Of a stretch of DNA of 64,000 nucleotides, positions 1 through 12,194 are shown in pieces. The position numbers and the translations under genes were made by a program. The number at the start of each line of letters is the position of its first letter. Within the stretch, counting starts at the first letter, position 1. Under the pieces are notes generated by a model that worked only from the letters and a program-made list of their open reading frames with translations, did no database searches and was not told the origin of the DNA. Source of the DNA: Phanerochaete sordida (Eukaryota > Basidiomycota > Agaricomycetes > Polyporales > Phanerochaetaceae); contig BPQB01000073.1 in assembly GCA_019973155.2 (NCBI GenBank), positions 62,001 through 126,000 of the forward strand. The letters run 5' to 3'.

Positions 1-136
1 GTGGAAGGGCAGCCTGCAGTCGAGGTCGCCTGCTTCGCGTCTTCGAGCGGGTTGTCTTGTGCTGCATATCGATGCTAGGGGTAGATGATGTCGTTGTTCC
101 CGTCGCGCCCGTCGCGCCCGTTACTTCGTCATAGCC

Positions 137-936
137 CTAGTCCCTGTCCTCGCCATCTTGCTCGATCCCGTCCGCGCCTCCATCCTCGCCCTCATCTTCG
201 ATAGCCAGGAACCGCTCCACTTCGCGCGCATCCCGCTTCTGCTCGCGCTTCTTCATGAAATACTCCTTTTCCCTCTGAACACGAGCGGGCTTCTTGAACG
301 GCTTCACGTCCACCGCGCCGGTACGCACGAGCAGCGCATCCCACAACGCCTGGACGCTGCACTTCTCTCCACGCTCCGCGCACGCGTGACACGGCGCGTC
401 CCAGCGGGTCGTCGTGCACGTCCCGGGCTCCGCGTCATCTTCTCCGCGTCCAGCCGAGGCGACGCACGCCGCACAGGCCGGGATGGGATACGAGCAGCTC
501 CCGCGCTCAACCACACACACCGTGCACGGCTCGCCCGGTGTCCAGATGCAGAGCTCTGCGGCGCCGCGACTGGAGCAGCGGGTGCATGGCGCGCTGGGCG
601 CGAGGGTGCACTTCTCGGGGAACGTGGTGGTGCTGCACGCGGCACAGGGCATGCCCGGCGTGGAAGCGACGCAGAGGAGGCCTTTTGTTGAGCAGCGCTT
701 GCAGCGAAGTTGCATGGACCTTGGCGGGCCTGCGCTGTCGGTGCTGGGAGATGCGGTGCTGGGTCCTTCTGCCTGCGAGGAAGCTGTGTGAGATGACGTG
801 ACAACAGGCACAGAGCGCAGCGTACTGGGTCCAACTTGCGCCGTTTCTCTGCTTCTAATATCAGCGGCATGTCTGGAGCCAGCTTTCGCTTGCCTCTCCG
901 AGCCTTCTTGCGAGGCCGCGCTTCGGTCTCTCCCAT
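137..936 (-). CDS. Cysteine-rich protein with three tandem Zn2Cys6-like clusters
   Basis: Two-exon model: 936..826 and 772..137, joined by a GTACGC/CGCAG intron, giving 248 residues. Residues 1-37 are strongly basic (K/R-rich, nuclear-signal-like). From about residue 61 to 175 there are 18 cysteines in six C-x2-C-x(6-15)-C units at 61/64/71, 80/83/92, 100/103/112, 120/123/130, 137/140/156 and 165/168/175. Paired by 5-8 residue linkers that mostly end in Pro, they resemble three consecutive fungal Zn2Cys6 clusters. A conserved A-L-W-D-A-L-L block follows, then a Lys/Arg helix and an acidic tail. A normal fungal Zn2Cys6 factor has one cluster plus a large middle-homology region, which is absent here, so DNA binding is only inferred. 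A broken copy lies 3 kb away and another paralog lies at the far end of the window. I do not recognise a named family. The gene call is good; function is unknown. Confidence 0.72.
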
Positions 937-3507
937 GTGGAACGCGGAAGCTTCGTCCGCCGGGCTTGGATAGCTTCGTCCGCCCTTAGGTTCGTTCTCG
1001 TGAGCAACCTTGAGAATGTGTAAATTGCTTGGGCTCGAACTATTACGACGCAGTCCAGCTTACCGCTGCGCGAACGTTCTGAGGCATGTCGACCTGGGAT
1101 AAAACCCTCGAAGTCGACCTGACGTCGGCACGAGGCGTTTTTGCTGAGCCAGGATCCTCGACCTGGTATTCTCGTATATCTGCGGAGGCAGAGTCGATAG
1201 TAGAGTGCATGTTGAACGTCTGCCCGAGAGCGATGTGCAAAGCCAAGACTACGAGGCGCGCTGGGCTGGGCGAGACACGCCGGCGAAGTATGAAATTGAG
1301 CACGTGATGGGCGCGTCGCGTCGCGCTTCGGCGCTCAGAGTACGCGACGTGGGCTTGCTGTAGATTCGTACCTGTGGCAGCTGACGTGCCCGCAGTCCCA
1401 AAATCTTGAGCATTACACGATGTAATCTATTGCAATATATCTTTCTATACCACGACTATCTTACGTCTATAGCCTCGGACTCGTTGCGCAGGCCCCAAGC
1501 CCGAGCAGGCATCGGGCTGCAGCCTGTGCCGGAAGCAGCCTGTCAGCATCTACATAGCATGTAATGCTATTTCTGTTGAACGTATGAGAGAATATTAATC
1601 TAGTTTTCTAGTTCATGTCGGCTGCGAGCATGACGTGAACGAGAGGTAGTCTGTGGCCCGGCCGCCCGATTATGGCCGCGCCCTCAACGGCAGACTGATT
1701 GGTGCGATCTCACCAATTGCAAGAAAATTTTCCCAAAATACATTAGTGAGATGTAGAAAACCATCCCCTGCAGATTATCTAATATGAGATGAAGCCGAAC
1801 TATATGGTACCACTACGCACATTGGCACCCAACTCCGAGTCTCCCTGGCCTGACCCCTACGACATTGGCCTAACACACGCGTTATAGTGACCACGATAGC
1901 TGTGAGCCGCGCAAGGACGACGAATCATTGGTGGGTTTCGAAGGGCCGCACGGCCTCAGCCATAGGAGCGTTCGGCGTCGAGTCCCTGATACGAGTGAAG
2001 TGGGTCCGGTGCTGGGGGATCTCGCTGCGACTTTGACCCTTGTTGACGCCGTATCCAAGCTATAACTTATTCTGAAGAGTGAAAGGAACGCATCTATTGG
2101 CGCTGAGCAGGAGCGGTCGATAGTTGAGAGGAATTCGCAAGGACCTCGATCTGGCACTGGCAGGACGAAACTCGGCGTCGGCGGCACTTTACCGGGCATC
2201 GGAGTCGATTAGCATGCAGAAAGATAGCCAGGAGCAAAGCGACCGGTACTGTAGGAGCGCGGAGACAAAATCGAGGAACACTACGCGGGAGAGGGTTCAT
2301 GGGGCTGCGTGTAATGCGACGTCCGAGACCACGCCGCCACGGCCTGTATCGCCACTGAGCGCAATCCGTCCGATCTATCTTCTTCATCCCATGCAACTTC
2401 CTCGTTCTCCTGGCGCTTCCCACGCTCTGTACAGCTTCCAAACAAATAACAGGCCGAGCCGTCCACGCGTTTGCAGCATGTTCCAAAACTGGGAAGTTGT
2501 GATAGCAGGCCTCCACAAAAAATGGCGCAGTGTCCGGGCTTAAGATTCCAGCGGTGCGTTCCGCGGCCAGGAGGGTCTAGACGTGGGGATGGTACCACGC
2601 GTAGTGAGGCCTCTGCCAGCGTCCCCCCGACCCCCGCTATGGTTCACGGCGCAGCCTTCTGTGCTCGCAAGAAGGGAAGACCGAGCTATGCTGCGGCACG
2701 CGGGATGCGCGTGTCGCAGATACGGTTGGCTTTCTGCCTTCCATTCCATTGAACGAGCATGTCGGGCGTAGCATGGGAAGGACTGCGCCCTGCGAACTCT
2801 ATGAGCCAGGCGCGCGCTGGAGCAGACGTCGCCCCGGCAAGCTCGGCGGAGAGCATGCGGGCACGAAGTTAAAGCTGGCGGCCTTTTGAGATGGATAACA
2901 ACGCGTGATCTGTCAAAGATCAAAGGTTGGTAGGGATCGGGGACTTTGGCGGAGAAAAGATTGGGTTATTGACCGCGGAACTAATATCGCAGGTGGTCCA
3001 GCCGAGGTTCAGGTTATCCGCTGGCGGGACAGTGGCGCGGACCAATATTGCGCACGCTACTTTCAAACGTAGTTGTTTAGTGGAACCAGAGGGACCTAGC
3101 CGTCCTCTCGGTCCGATGCGTCAGACCAACAGCCTTGGCGGATGAGCGAGGAGCGCCATACTTCAGCACGGAGGTCTCGGGGAGTCGGGCTAGCTAGCGT
3201 AGAATCACCACAAAGAGCAGGGTCTGGCACGGCGTAGTAGGAGAGCTGTAGGGCTTTTGAGATTGCGGCAGTCTCGAGTCATGCTGTGCCTTGTTTAGTG
3301 CGCGCGAGCGCGTCCCCACAGATGTCTCGCTAGGCACCCTGGAAGACGGAGCTATGGGTCGACATATCGCTGACAAACACTGTCCAGCTGTCGGTAGAAG
3401 ATTCTGTCTGTTCCGCCTGTGCAAATGGTCCTTTTTGAGGTTGCGCATCGACGCCAGAAGCCGTGCTCGGCGTCGTCCGAGCAGACTTGTCCTCGTCCTC
3501 CACATAG
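937..3507. other. Intergenic, no gene recognised
   Basis: Short frames on both strands do not resemble any family I know and show no convincing exon structure. The part from about 1400 to 1850 is noticeably richer in A/T than its surroundings, as expected for non-coding DNA. No repeat or RNA gene was recognised. Confidence 0.5.
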
Positions 3508-4155
3508 CTCGTCCCCGCGCGCATCCCGCTTACTCACATCCTCTCTTGTCTTTACCTGCTTCCGCATGTGTGCATTTTCGGCGGCGGACCGGTACGGCTT
3601 CACGTCCTGTGCGCCGGTGCGCATGAGCAGCGCGGCCCACAGGCCTCCGAGGCTGCACGGCTGCTCGGACTTTGCGCACGCTACGCACGGCGCATCCCAG
3701 CGGCTGTTCTTGCATGTCCCAAAGCGTGCATCTCCTTCATTAATTTTAGCTATCTCAAGCAACACACATGCTGCATGCCAAAATGGGGTCAAAACAGCAA
3801 GCGTGCTCGACGAGGCATACCCACGGCTCGCCCGGTCCGATGACACAGAGCTCAACGGCACGGTGACCGAGTGAACAATTGCACCGTGCGCTGGATTCCG
3901 TCAGAGTACATCTCTGTAGCGCAGAATGCCCCCGGCTATGGTACAAATCAGAGTAGCCTATGGATGGCGCAGTGCCTGCAAGCAATTCGCTTAGTCTTCG
4001 ACTGCTCCACGGCTTCGGTTCTCGAAGGGGCAGCGCTTGGGCCTTCGTTACGCGAGCGGCTTACGGGTCAGAAAATGTGGCTCCGTGGATGATACTCGAC
4101 GTAGTGGTCGCAGCTTACACCGTTTCTCGGCCTCAGCTAACTTATCACTGGCACA
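3508..4155 (-). pseudogene. Broken paralog of the triple Zn2Cys6-like protein
   Basis: Read on the minus strand, the piece near 4155-4102 gives E-A-E-K-R-C-K-L, matching E-A-E-K-R-R-K-L in exon 1 of the gene at 137-936. The second cluster (V-E-L-C-V-I-G-P-G-E-P) and the third (R-W-D-A-P-C-V-A-C) follow, then the conserved L-W-A-A-L-L-M-R-T-G-A and the basic helix. The first cluster is largely unrecognisable. A cysteine position in cluster two reads P-W-V-C instead of P-C-x-x-C. The reading frame shifts inside the third cluster near 3765-3790: the frame carrying I-L-A-C-S-M-C-V-A runs into a stop while the continuation is in another frame. These lesions point to a decayed tandem duplicate. A mis-called intron could mimic the frameshift but not the lost cysteines. 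Confidence 0.65.
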
Positions 4156-4481
4156 TCTAGTGGGTACTTGAGGTGACCCAGCTGAGCCTTTTGAGACGTC
4201 ATCCATTATTGTGAATTTTTGTGAACCCACACGGTGTTCTAAAGTAAAACCATACACTACCACACAATGGTACGTATATGTGCATAGCGTCTTGCAATTG
4301 TAATGACGTAGGTATCTATCTATTTACGAGCCTCATATCAACATCGACGTACTATTTTGAACACATAAAAAGCGTGGAAATGTCATGGAGATGATCTCTC
4401 GCCACGATGGCTATTATATTTATCTCGTTCTGGAGATCTTCATGAATCTCGTCTGCAGTCAACTTCCTGCCTCTTCACTCT
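4156..4481. other. Intergenic, AT-rich
   Basis: About 300 bases upstream of the zinc-protein pseudogene and downstream of the DUF6535 stop codon. It is AT-rich with no coding frame of note. It may hold the 3' untranslated region of the DUF6535 gene. Confidence 0.45.
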
Positions 4482-7400
4482 TCACTCTGAGCTCTCCCCG
4501 CCGCTGCCCGCCTTCTCTATTCCGCCGTTCTCTTGCATTGGCAGCTCCGAAGCCGCCTCCAATACCGCTAGTCGAAAGCCCGGATCCCTTAGGGCGTTAC
4601 GCAAGTCCTCATCGAGATGTGCGTCCAAGGCGTCTGCTGTCCCCGTCGAGCTAGGCCGCGCATGCGCCTGTTTGCGTCCACCATGGTTCGCCCTTCCATT
4701 GTGCGCTGACACGAGCCCCAGCTTGAGCGCCACACCTCGTACAGTCTCCATGAACGCAGAGTTGCGTAGGGCAATGCTCAGGTCATCGTCAAGAGCGAGA
4801 GTTGCCGGTGGATCCAGGGCATCAGCGCTGCGCTCTAGACTTGTAGGGTCATGCGAGTTCGCGCCATTTCTGCCTCTAGTCTTATCCTTGCGCTTGGCCT
4901 TGACATCCTGTTTCGAAGTGCCCTTGCTTCTTTTCTTCTTTGTAATAGCCTCTAGTATTGCCCTAGTTGTCTCCTCATCGACTGAAGAGGCACTTGACTC
5001 CTCATAGTCACTGTCGCTCGAGGCACCGACTTTCCGCGTCTTCCGCTTGACCTTGATCTTGACAGCCGAGCCCCCTTTTCCTGCCAGCTTCTTGCGCAAA
5101 GCTTTGCGTACTTCATCGGGAAGACCGTTGTCGTCAGAAGATACACTTGAATTGTCTGAGTCAACCGCCTGGCCATTGCCTAGTTGTGCCCCTGTATTCA
5201 TCTCTTCTTCTCGTAGTCGCTTGAGTCTTGGATAAGCAGACACGTTCTCAGGCAAGACAAATAGCCCGAGGGCAGTGACCAATGTGTCTGGGAAGACGGT
5301 GTCTCGATCTTCAGATCCACGGGACGCCGTAGCGACGTGTTCCATGGAGTCAATCGTCCTGAGACACTCTGCGGCAAGCGCTCTATCCTCTACAAGAAGC
5401 TCCTCCGCAGTGAGAAGTGTCAGCTTTGATAGCCAAGCATCGTTGGTGGTTTGCGTCCAGACCTCCGACCGCCAGTACTTGCGTAGGGCGGCGCCGATTT
5501 CATTCCACAGATCGGTCCAAGATTTCGCATCGAGCACTTTTGGTTGGCCAATGTTCCCCTCTTTAGCATCGGTCACCGATTGGCTCTGCTGTCTATAGTG
5601 GACATAGAGCTGAATATGCAAGGAACAAAAGCGAACGATGTCCATTATGGTGAAGCCATCCGTGTATCGGCGCTTTGCCCATTTTTGAGCAATAAGAGTG
5701 GAGTGGGCTATCATCTGCAGCTGATCTACATGATGGCTGTCAGTGTCACCACGAGCGGCGATATCTGAACATACCTGAACTCAGCGCAAATGAATCGACA
5801 GCAAGGTCTATCATGCGTTGACGTGCATAGGATGACTCTTTGTAATGTTGTCCTAGCCGTGTGATATGCACCATTGCTCTATAGCACGCCTCTGAAGACA
5901 ACCAGCCAGATGCAAGAACATTTGCTGCCTCTGTGCGCCTCTCCATTGGGTCCGAAAATGCCACCAATATAGCCAAGCCTTCTTCTACACCCAGTATAGT
6001 GGCTTTGTTGCTACCGTTTGCACCGCATACTGCCAGAAGGAACGTGAACATGTCCTGCAATATTGCAGAGGCGGTGATATCCTGGAACAGCTCAGGGTTC
6101 TCCACCAGCGTTGGAAAGATCAACGTCTTTGGATCCAAGGGAAGCGGCTGGACATCTTTCTGTAGCAGCTGTGCATAAAGATAGGTGATAGTCAGAGCAC
6201 TCTCTTTCTGGCCACCCCTCATATTCCTGTATAGAGGGCACAGGCAGTTCGAGAGTGGAAGAAACGCAAAGCTTGGCTCTTCAGTCCTCCGGTGGATCCA
6301 TTGTGCAAAAGATAAGGCAGCAGTTAGCTCTGGGCCATCCGCCAGGAGATCACGAAGGCATTGGGCCGCCGCCACAGGGAGTGAGTATGGGGAGAAAGAC
6401 ATTAGAAGGAGGGTGGCATTGTATAGCCAGTCAGGGCTGGAAACAAGCAGGGGCTCAGCAGCATTGCCAAGGCGGATTAGGTCGGAAATCATCTCCATGA
6501 AGGTCTCCCAGGTCCGGCGTGATAGAGACGAAAGGTCAGGAATGCTGCGTATCCTTGGATTGTGAAGGTAGTTTATCTTCGGATCAACTCGTCTGGAGAG
6601 TAGTTCGATGATAAAGGCAAGAGACTGTGGCGGGTCTGGACGCCGTTTGAGTGCTTCCAACATTGTTGGAAGCAGGCTGTCATCTGCTAGCATGAGGTCC
6701 ATCTCCAGTAGCAAGTCCGCATCGTCTTGATCCTCAAATACATATTTATCCTCTTCCTGTGGCACAAGATACGGCTGATGTCTCGTAGGGGCAGTGACAT
6801 CCACCTTGGTGGCGTCGACAAGAACTGATCCAAGTATGTGGCGTATTCTCATTGTGATCTTGGTCCGCATAAAGCGCATAGCGTACTTGAGTAGGGGCAT
6901 CTTATATGGACATCGTGGAGAAAAGAGTGGGGCAAGGGTACTTGCAATGAGGAAGAATGCCCAGCCAGATACCAGAGGGATGGTGGTGAGGCCCATGCGT
7001 TGATCTATGTGCGCTGTAAAGACGCAGAGCCCCACAAAGAATAAGCCTAGAGATAGTTGAAGAAGCATGGGGAGAACTGCTGCGATTTCGAAGACTTTCC
7101 ATTTGTCAAGGCCCAGCTTGCGATACTGATGTGCTCGCAACCGCTGCTGCGGAGGCCTGTACTGAACGGCAATAAACTCTCTAAGCCATTGCTTGACGAG
7201 CATGCTTAATGACGCCGTCGCAAGGCTGAGGATGAGACTTGCGAACCAGAGGCCATTGACACGAATAGCCCAAAGCGGTGCCGTGAATGGGGAAGGTGAA
7301 GCGGACTGCTGCGCGGCGGAAATGAAGGCATCGGAAGCCATGGTGTGAGATTGTGTTTGGGCTGCAATGCGCTCAAGGAGCTGAATTATCTGGTCGTTAG

Positions 7401-7872
7401 GGTCAGGGATGATGTACGTGTATGACTCGACATTGAAAGCGGAGAGCACTGCAGAGTATAATCCCGCCTATGATTGGCTCATTAGCCATACACGACGAGC
7501 TGTAATCAATCACACTTACAAAGACTAGGAGGGTATCTATATCGTCTTTGCAGTCTTGGACTTTATCCTCGTCGATCTCGCGTACGGTGTTGGCCATTCG
7601 TTGCCAACCAGTCGTAGGTAGCACCTCTACATAGCGGGTGTCTTCGCTTGTACCCTGCAAAATCAGCAACAGTGAGAACAGGCGTGGATGGCTGAAATAT
7701 TGACTACTCGCCTTACGCTCCTTTCTCCCCATTTGCGCTTGCCAATCGTGTTATTTGGCTTAGAAATACGACGGAGTGAAAGGTCGAGTCGCAAAGCCGA
7801 TGAGAGTTGAAAGGAGAGAGGATGTAATGCCGGGGCCACCATCTCATTGCTGCGGACACGCTCACGCTGCAT
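4482..7872 (-). CDS. DUF6535-type multi-pass membrane protein
   Basis: Four-exon model: 7872..7717, 7654..7520, 7467..5775, 5725..4482, each junction a GT-AG intron of 49-62 bp that keeps frame; about 1,075 residues. The conserved entry is D-E-D-K-V-Q-D-C-K-D-D-I-D-T-L-L-V-F followed by a first hydrophobic span. Then come N-G-L-W-F-A-S-L-I-L-S-L with a second span, K-Q-W-L-R-E-F and two more hydrophobic spans around residues 200-270. This arrangement is the DUF6535 signature of mushroom-forming fungi. The remaining ~700 residues are probably cytosolic, alpha-helical and armadillo-like. The last ~250 are low-complexity with Lys/Arg runs (V-K-R-K-T-R-K, K-K-K-R-S-K) mixed with Ser/Asp/Glu, unusual enough to suggest nucleic-acid or acidic-partner binding. 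Family function is unknown. The start is uncertain: ATG at 7842 is an alternative. Confidence 0.78.
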
Positions 7873-10381
7873 CGCCTCTCATTCGAACAGCATGGAACGT
7901 TTCTAGACTTAAGACCCTTTCGCCTCGTGTAGAGGATGCAGTTCAGATTGGCGCCGTATATGGAAGTGCGGCTTCCCGACAAGGGGGTTGCAGGATTTTA
8001 GCGCCCGACCCTATGCCGGGGGGGAGGGGGTGGGTGTCGAGGGCTTATCCAAATTTTTACATGGGTCGGAATTTGCTCGGATTTCAAGCTGTCGCACATG
8101 TGTCGTTGTATTCTCAGCATACCAGAGGCAGGACAGCTCCATCCTGCGCCTCTACAAGCCTCTCAGATAGAAGATTGATCCGAGTTCCCAGATATGGATA
8201 CACTAGGCTGGAAACGGGCCGAAGCTCCGCTCGGCGGGCACGATTTCTTCATCGCTTTTCCAGCTCAATTGGCCAGCATGAATATAATTTCACGCTGTAT
8301 GTACACTGTACAGATACATCTTCAATTGTAATATAGCCCAAACAGATGTAAACTTGTCTTGTTGTGACAGTAGTGGCGTAATTCAAGTCGAATCTCATCA
8401 TCACACTGTGGCCTTGCGGTCGTAGGTGTCCGGGGTCCTCATGCCACGAGAGAGGCCGGACCGTCACAGAGGCCACGCCCTCGGTGGCAAAAGATTCATA
8501 ACAATGCGGCGCGGACAGAAGACCAAGGACGAAGTCCGCATAGTGCTGCAGAAAGTGCCGTCCCCATGCGTCTTGTTGTCCCGGCACACCATACAAACCG
8601 GCCTGGCGAGCAGTCAGCCAGCAGCCGCGCGTGGCAGACGGCATACGTACCGAGCACGACCATCTCCTCCGGGCCGTCGCTGTTCAATGCCTCTATGCGA
8701 ACCGCGACAGGCGCAGGCCGGGCACGGGGCTCATGTACGCGAGCATCATATCGAGCCTGCCGCCGCCGTCAACACGCGCCCACGCACCCACGCGCCACGC
8801 ACTGGTCCACGCTCGCCGTGACAAGGTAGAAGCTGAGCGTGGCAGGCGCCACGATGCACTCGACGAGCCCGAGCATGCACTTGTACGCGATGCTGCTCGC
8901 AAGCGAGTTGAGGTGCTCCATACGCTTGCCCGTGTGGATCCCGCCTCTCGTGTTTATGTAGCCTCGAATAGTACTGCGAGCAGCTGCCGCGCTTCGCGGG
9001 CGCGAGCGTGTGCATGGGCATGTCGTGCGCCGCTGGCGCGCCGCACAGTCGCAGCGACTCAAACCACGAGAGCGCGCTCTTCATCTGCAGGAAACTAGCA
9101 CATTTCAGCGCATGGAGGGTTGAAGGGACGATGGACCATGTACCAGTGCCCTACGTGGTCAACGCGGCCGCCTGGGGCGCGATGAGCGTGGGGTACGCAC
9201 GACGCACAGGAGCGCGTCCATGGCGGTGAAGTCTTACGTCTTGAGCGCTGCGCCGGCCTCCTGCGCACGGCGCATGCACGCGCCGGGGTGCGCGGTGTGG
9301 CATCTGCTGAGGCTACTGGCTGCTCGCTCACATGTGTTCCGGGCGCAGACAGGGGCCGCAGGCATGGCCCGACCGAAGTGCGGGTCGATGAGCATTGAGC
9401 GGCAAAAGCACTGGACACGGACCTGCACTTAGCAGCCCAGTGCGCTGCTGCCCCATGCCCACCGCCGGGCTTTGTGCCCGACGGCCAGCTGCTCAGGCCC
9501 ACGACGATCAGTGATCAAGCAAATGAGAGACATTGCAGGACGTACGTGCGAAGGTCAGGCGTTGCGAGGACATCCCGACTGTGATGCACTGCGCGACGAA
9601 GCTGTGAGCAAAGCTCCCGGAGCCCGTCAGTTACACGCTGTCAGCCTAGCAGCAATATCGAGGACGTCCCCGCAAGAGGAAGCGGGTTCAGCCATCCAAG
9701 CTGGAGGACAGAATATTGAGTGTAGTGAGGGCACCGAGAGGCGCAAGCGAAGTCGAAGATGGATCGACACTGACGTCGTGGTGTGAGCCCTGGGCGCCAA
9801 TGCGTCGAGCGCGTCCCATGTTCGCCACACGCGCAATGGCGGAAGCAAACCAAGAAAGTGTATGACATGACGCAATGGCCTGCACGAAAAGAAGAAATTC
9901 TTTCTTTTCGTCCGATCATTTCGTCATGCTGTGCATTTTCTCCCGTTGCTTCCGCACTTGCGTACACAGGCCTGTTCTTGCACCGGCTTACTATCTCGAC
10001 AGCCATAAACTTGTGCACAATGACCACAGCTTGTGTGGCCTCAAAAACGCCCTAGCACTGCAGCTGTGTGTCTATACTTGCACAAGGTGCGAGGATGAAC
10101 CCATGGCGAGTCCCTCATGCGTCGAGAGGCCATTCACAAATATAGACACGGTGAGTCTGCCAGTGCTTTTCTGAGTCCGGCATGTTAATCTAGAGCTATC
10201 TCAACAAGTCACTTAGTCAAGCACAATCCTGCACATGGGTACTATGGCCCATGAAGGTGCCTTGCCTGCGGCCCGCCTGCTCGAGAAGTTAGAAGGCCCC
10301 GCAGTTGCGCTCTACGCCGTCAGCGCGGACTCGGACTGAACGCATCTCGAGGAAATGCCACACAGCGGCGCACGAGTGTTA
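7873..10381. other. Gene-poor decayed stretch
   Basis: No intact gene is recognised. On the minus strand near 8770-8960 a frame includes L-G-L-V-E-C-I-V-A-P-A, which resembles a transmembrane segment of DAL5/allantoate-type MFS permeases, but the flanking frames are broken and the match is short. A G-rich run sits near 8019-8031. An 18-base word at 7980-7997 recurs once elsewhere in the window. The rest looks non-coding. Confidence 0.4.
7980..7997 (+). repeat. Dispersed 18-bp word, copy 1
   Basis: CAAGGGGGTTGCAGGATT here matches the reverse complement of 17713-17730 with one mismatch. In both places a poly-G-like run and a CTCGAG/TCGAGGG word lie 30-60 bases further on. This may be the remains of the same mobile-element end; the match is too short to be sure. 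Confidence 0.35.
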
Positions 10382-10411
10382 AAGCCTAGCACGAGTGCGA
10401 GTCACCCGTGG
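10382..10411 (+). repeat. Left terminal inverted repeat
   Basis: AAGCCTAGCACGAGT, then a 6-bp insertion, then CACCCGTGG. It is the inverse complement of 12195-12218 apart from the insertion. Confidence 0.65.
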
Positions 10412-12194
10412 GTCGCACAGGTAAGAGCCGTGGGAATACCTGCGGGTATCCCAACCCGCGGATCCAGTTCACCTGTTCCCACGGATCACCACCGAGTCCA
10501 GGCCAGGCACTGTGTCACCGCAGGTCATGGAACAGGTACCTGTTGAAGACCGTGAAGGTTCATGGGCCTGAATTTGTGGTGCAGAGACGTCGAGGCAGAT
10601 GGTACTCATGCTTCGCGGTCATGGGTAGCCGGGGTCCCAATTGCAGGCGCCTTTCAAGCCGAGAAGCCCGAAGTCGTCACGCAGCCATCATCCACCTTTT
10701 GACTGCAACCACTCTCTCCTCAAGTGCCCTGGAGCTCGGAAGCGTCCTGCTCATCCCTTTTACCGCAATCCCGACTCAGCTCGACGCTCTGCGTGAGCTC
10801 AAAGCTCCGCACTCGTCGCCCCCGATTCTGGCCTCGACCTCTCCGAAGGCAGCACCATGCACCTCTACACCGGCCAGACAGTCGTTAGAAGGTCTCAGAA
10901 GTCTATTAGCATGTCTCAAAGGCATATTATGTATGAACTGGGAGTGTCAATGCGGGCACGCACTATGTCCAGGTGCGTCCACTGCACGCTCTATAACGAT
11001 TCACGCTGACCAGCTGCGGGAGACGCCGCAGATAGCGACAGCTCCGCACAGCGCTCGGCTCAACGTCTTCCACCAGCTCTGCGTCATATCCCATCATCTG
11101 CTACATTCTCGTGCCGCCTGCGCGCAATGGCAGCCGGCATGCGACGTATTCTCCTCGCTCTGGACAGGTTCAGAGCGTCCTGAATATGCTAGAGGGGAGT
11201 CGAACTAGCTTGGTGAGTCGCACACAATAAAGCACTTCTCCTGCATCTCTAGCTTGACTACCCGAAGCACAACATCGAATGGCTTGACGACTAGCTGCTG
11301 CATGCGCGCAAGGACCTCGACGAGTGCGACAGCCGCGAATCCCCGTGCGTAGAACCGCAAGCTTGTGGTGCATCTCACAGCGCAGATTATTGGTGACAAC
11401 GCCGTGCACGAGCCTTGTGCGTGGCGTCGTTCTCGATGGCGTCACTGCAACTACAGATACCTTTGCCCTCTGTACTGGTGCTTGTCGTCGTCATTGAGAC
11501 GACGACGCTCTCGCTCATCTGTTTTCCATGGCCATGATGCGAGCGAGGCACATTCCACTCGTGCACGCCGCAGACGTGACCATTGCGCCCGCGCCCACTG
11601 TCACGATGTTCACGCATGCCGTGGAGTCCCCAGCCACCATTGCCGCTGCCAGCTAGAACAGCCTCACGCAGTCCGCCTCCGCCACATCCACCGCCGCCTC
11701 TGTAGGCACCGCCGTCGACAAGGACGATGGGAGTGAGTCTGACGACTCGATGCCATCGGTGCGCACGGTCTCCGACTCATCCGACGAGTACGAGCTGTCA
11801 AGGTCCGACTCGGACTCGGGACCGCTTTTCAACATGGGCAACGTGCACGCTGCAATGCTTGGGTATATATCATGTGTTGTAGCATGTCCAATACACGCTG
11901 TGCGCCAGCTTACATTGTGTGACGTGTGTTCTGTGATACCGGGGACCCCGAAAACCCCTTACCGTGGCCACGGCTTGTGCCGCAGACAAGTGCTCTCGTT
12001 GTTTGTCGCACAAGCTAACGTACGATCAATAAAAAGAGCTCGATTCAAGACTACCCTACAATTGACCCGTGGGTGAGCTGCTGACCTGCAGGTACCTGAC
12101 CTGCGGCTCCCGGTGAACCGTGGGAGCTGACCCGCGCGGATCCCGGTCACAGCTTTTTCGCCGCAGGTACCTGTCGCCCCGGCTCCGGATCGAG

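Noticed and set aside
10408..11208. 266-residue plus-strand frame
   Set aside because: Begins inside the terminal inverted repeat of the putative element and shows no transposase or other family motif; kept only as part of the element.
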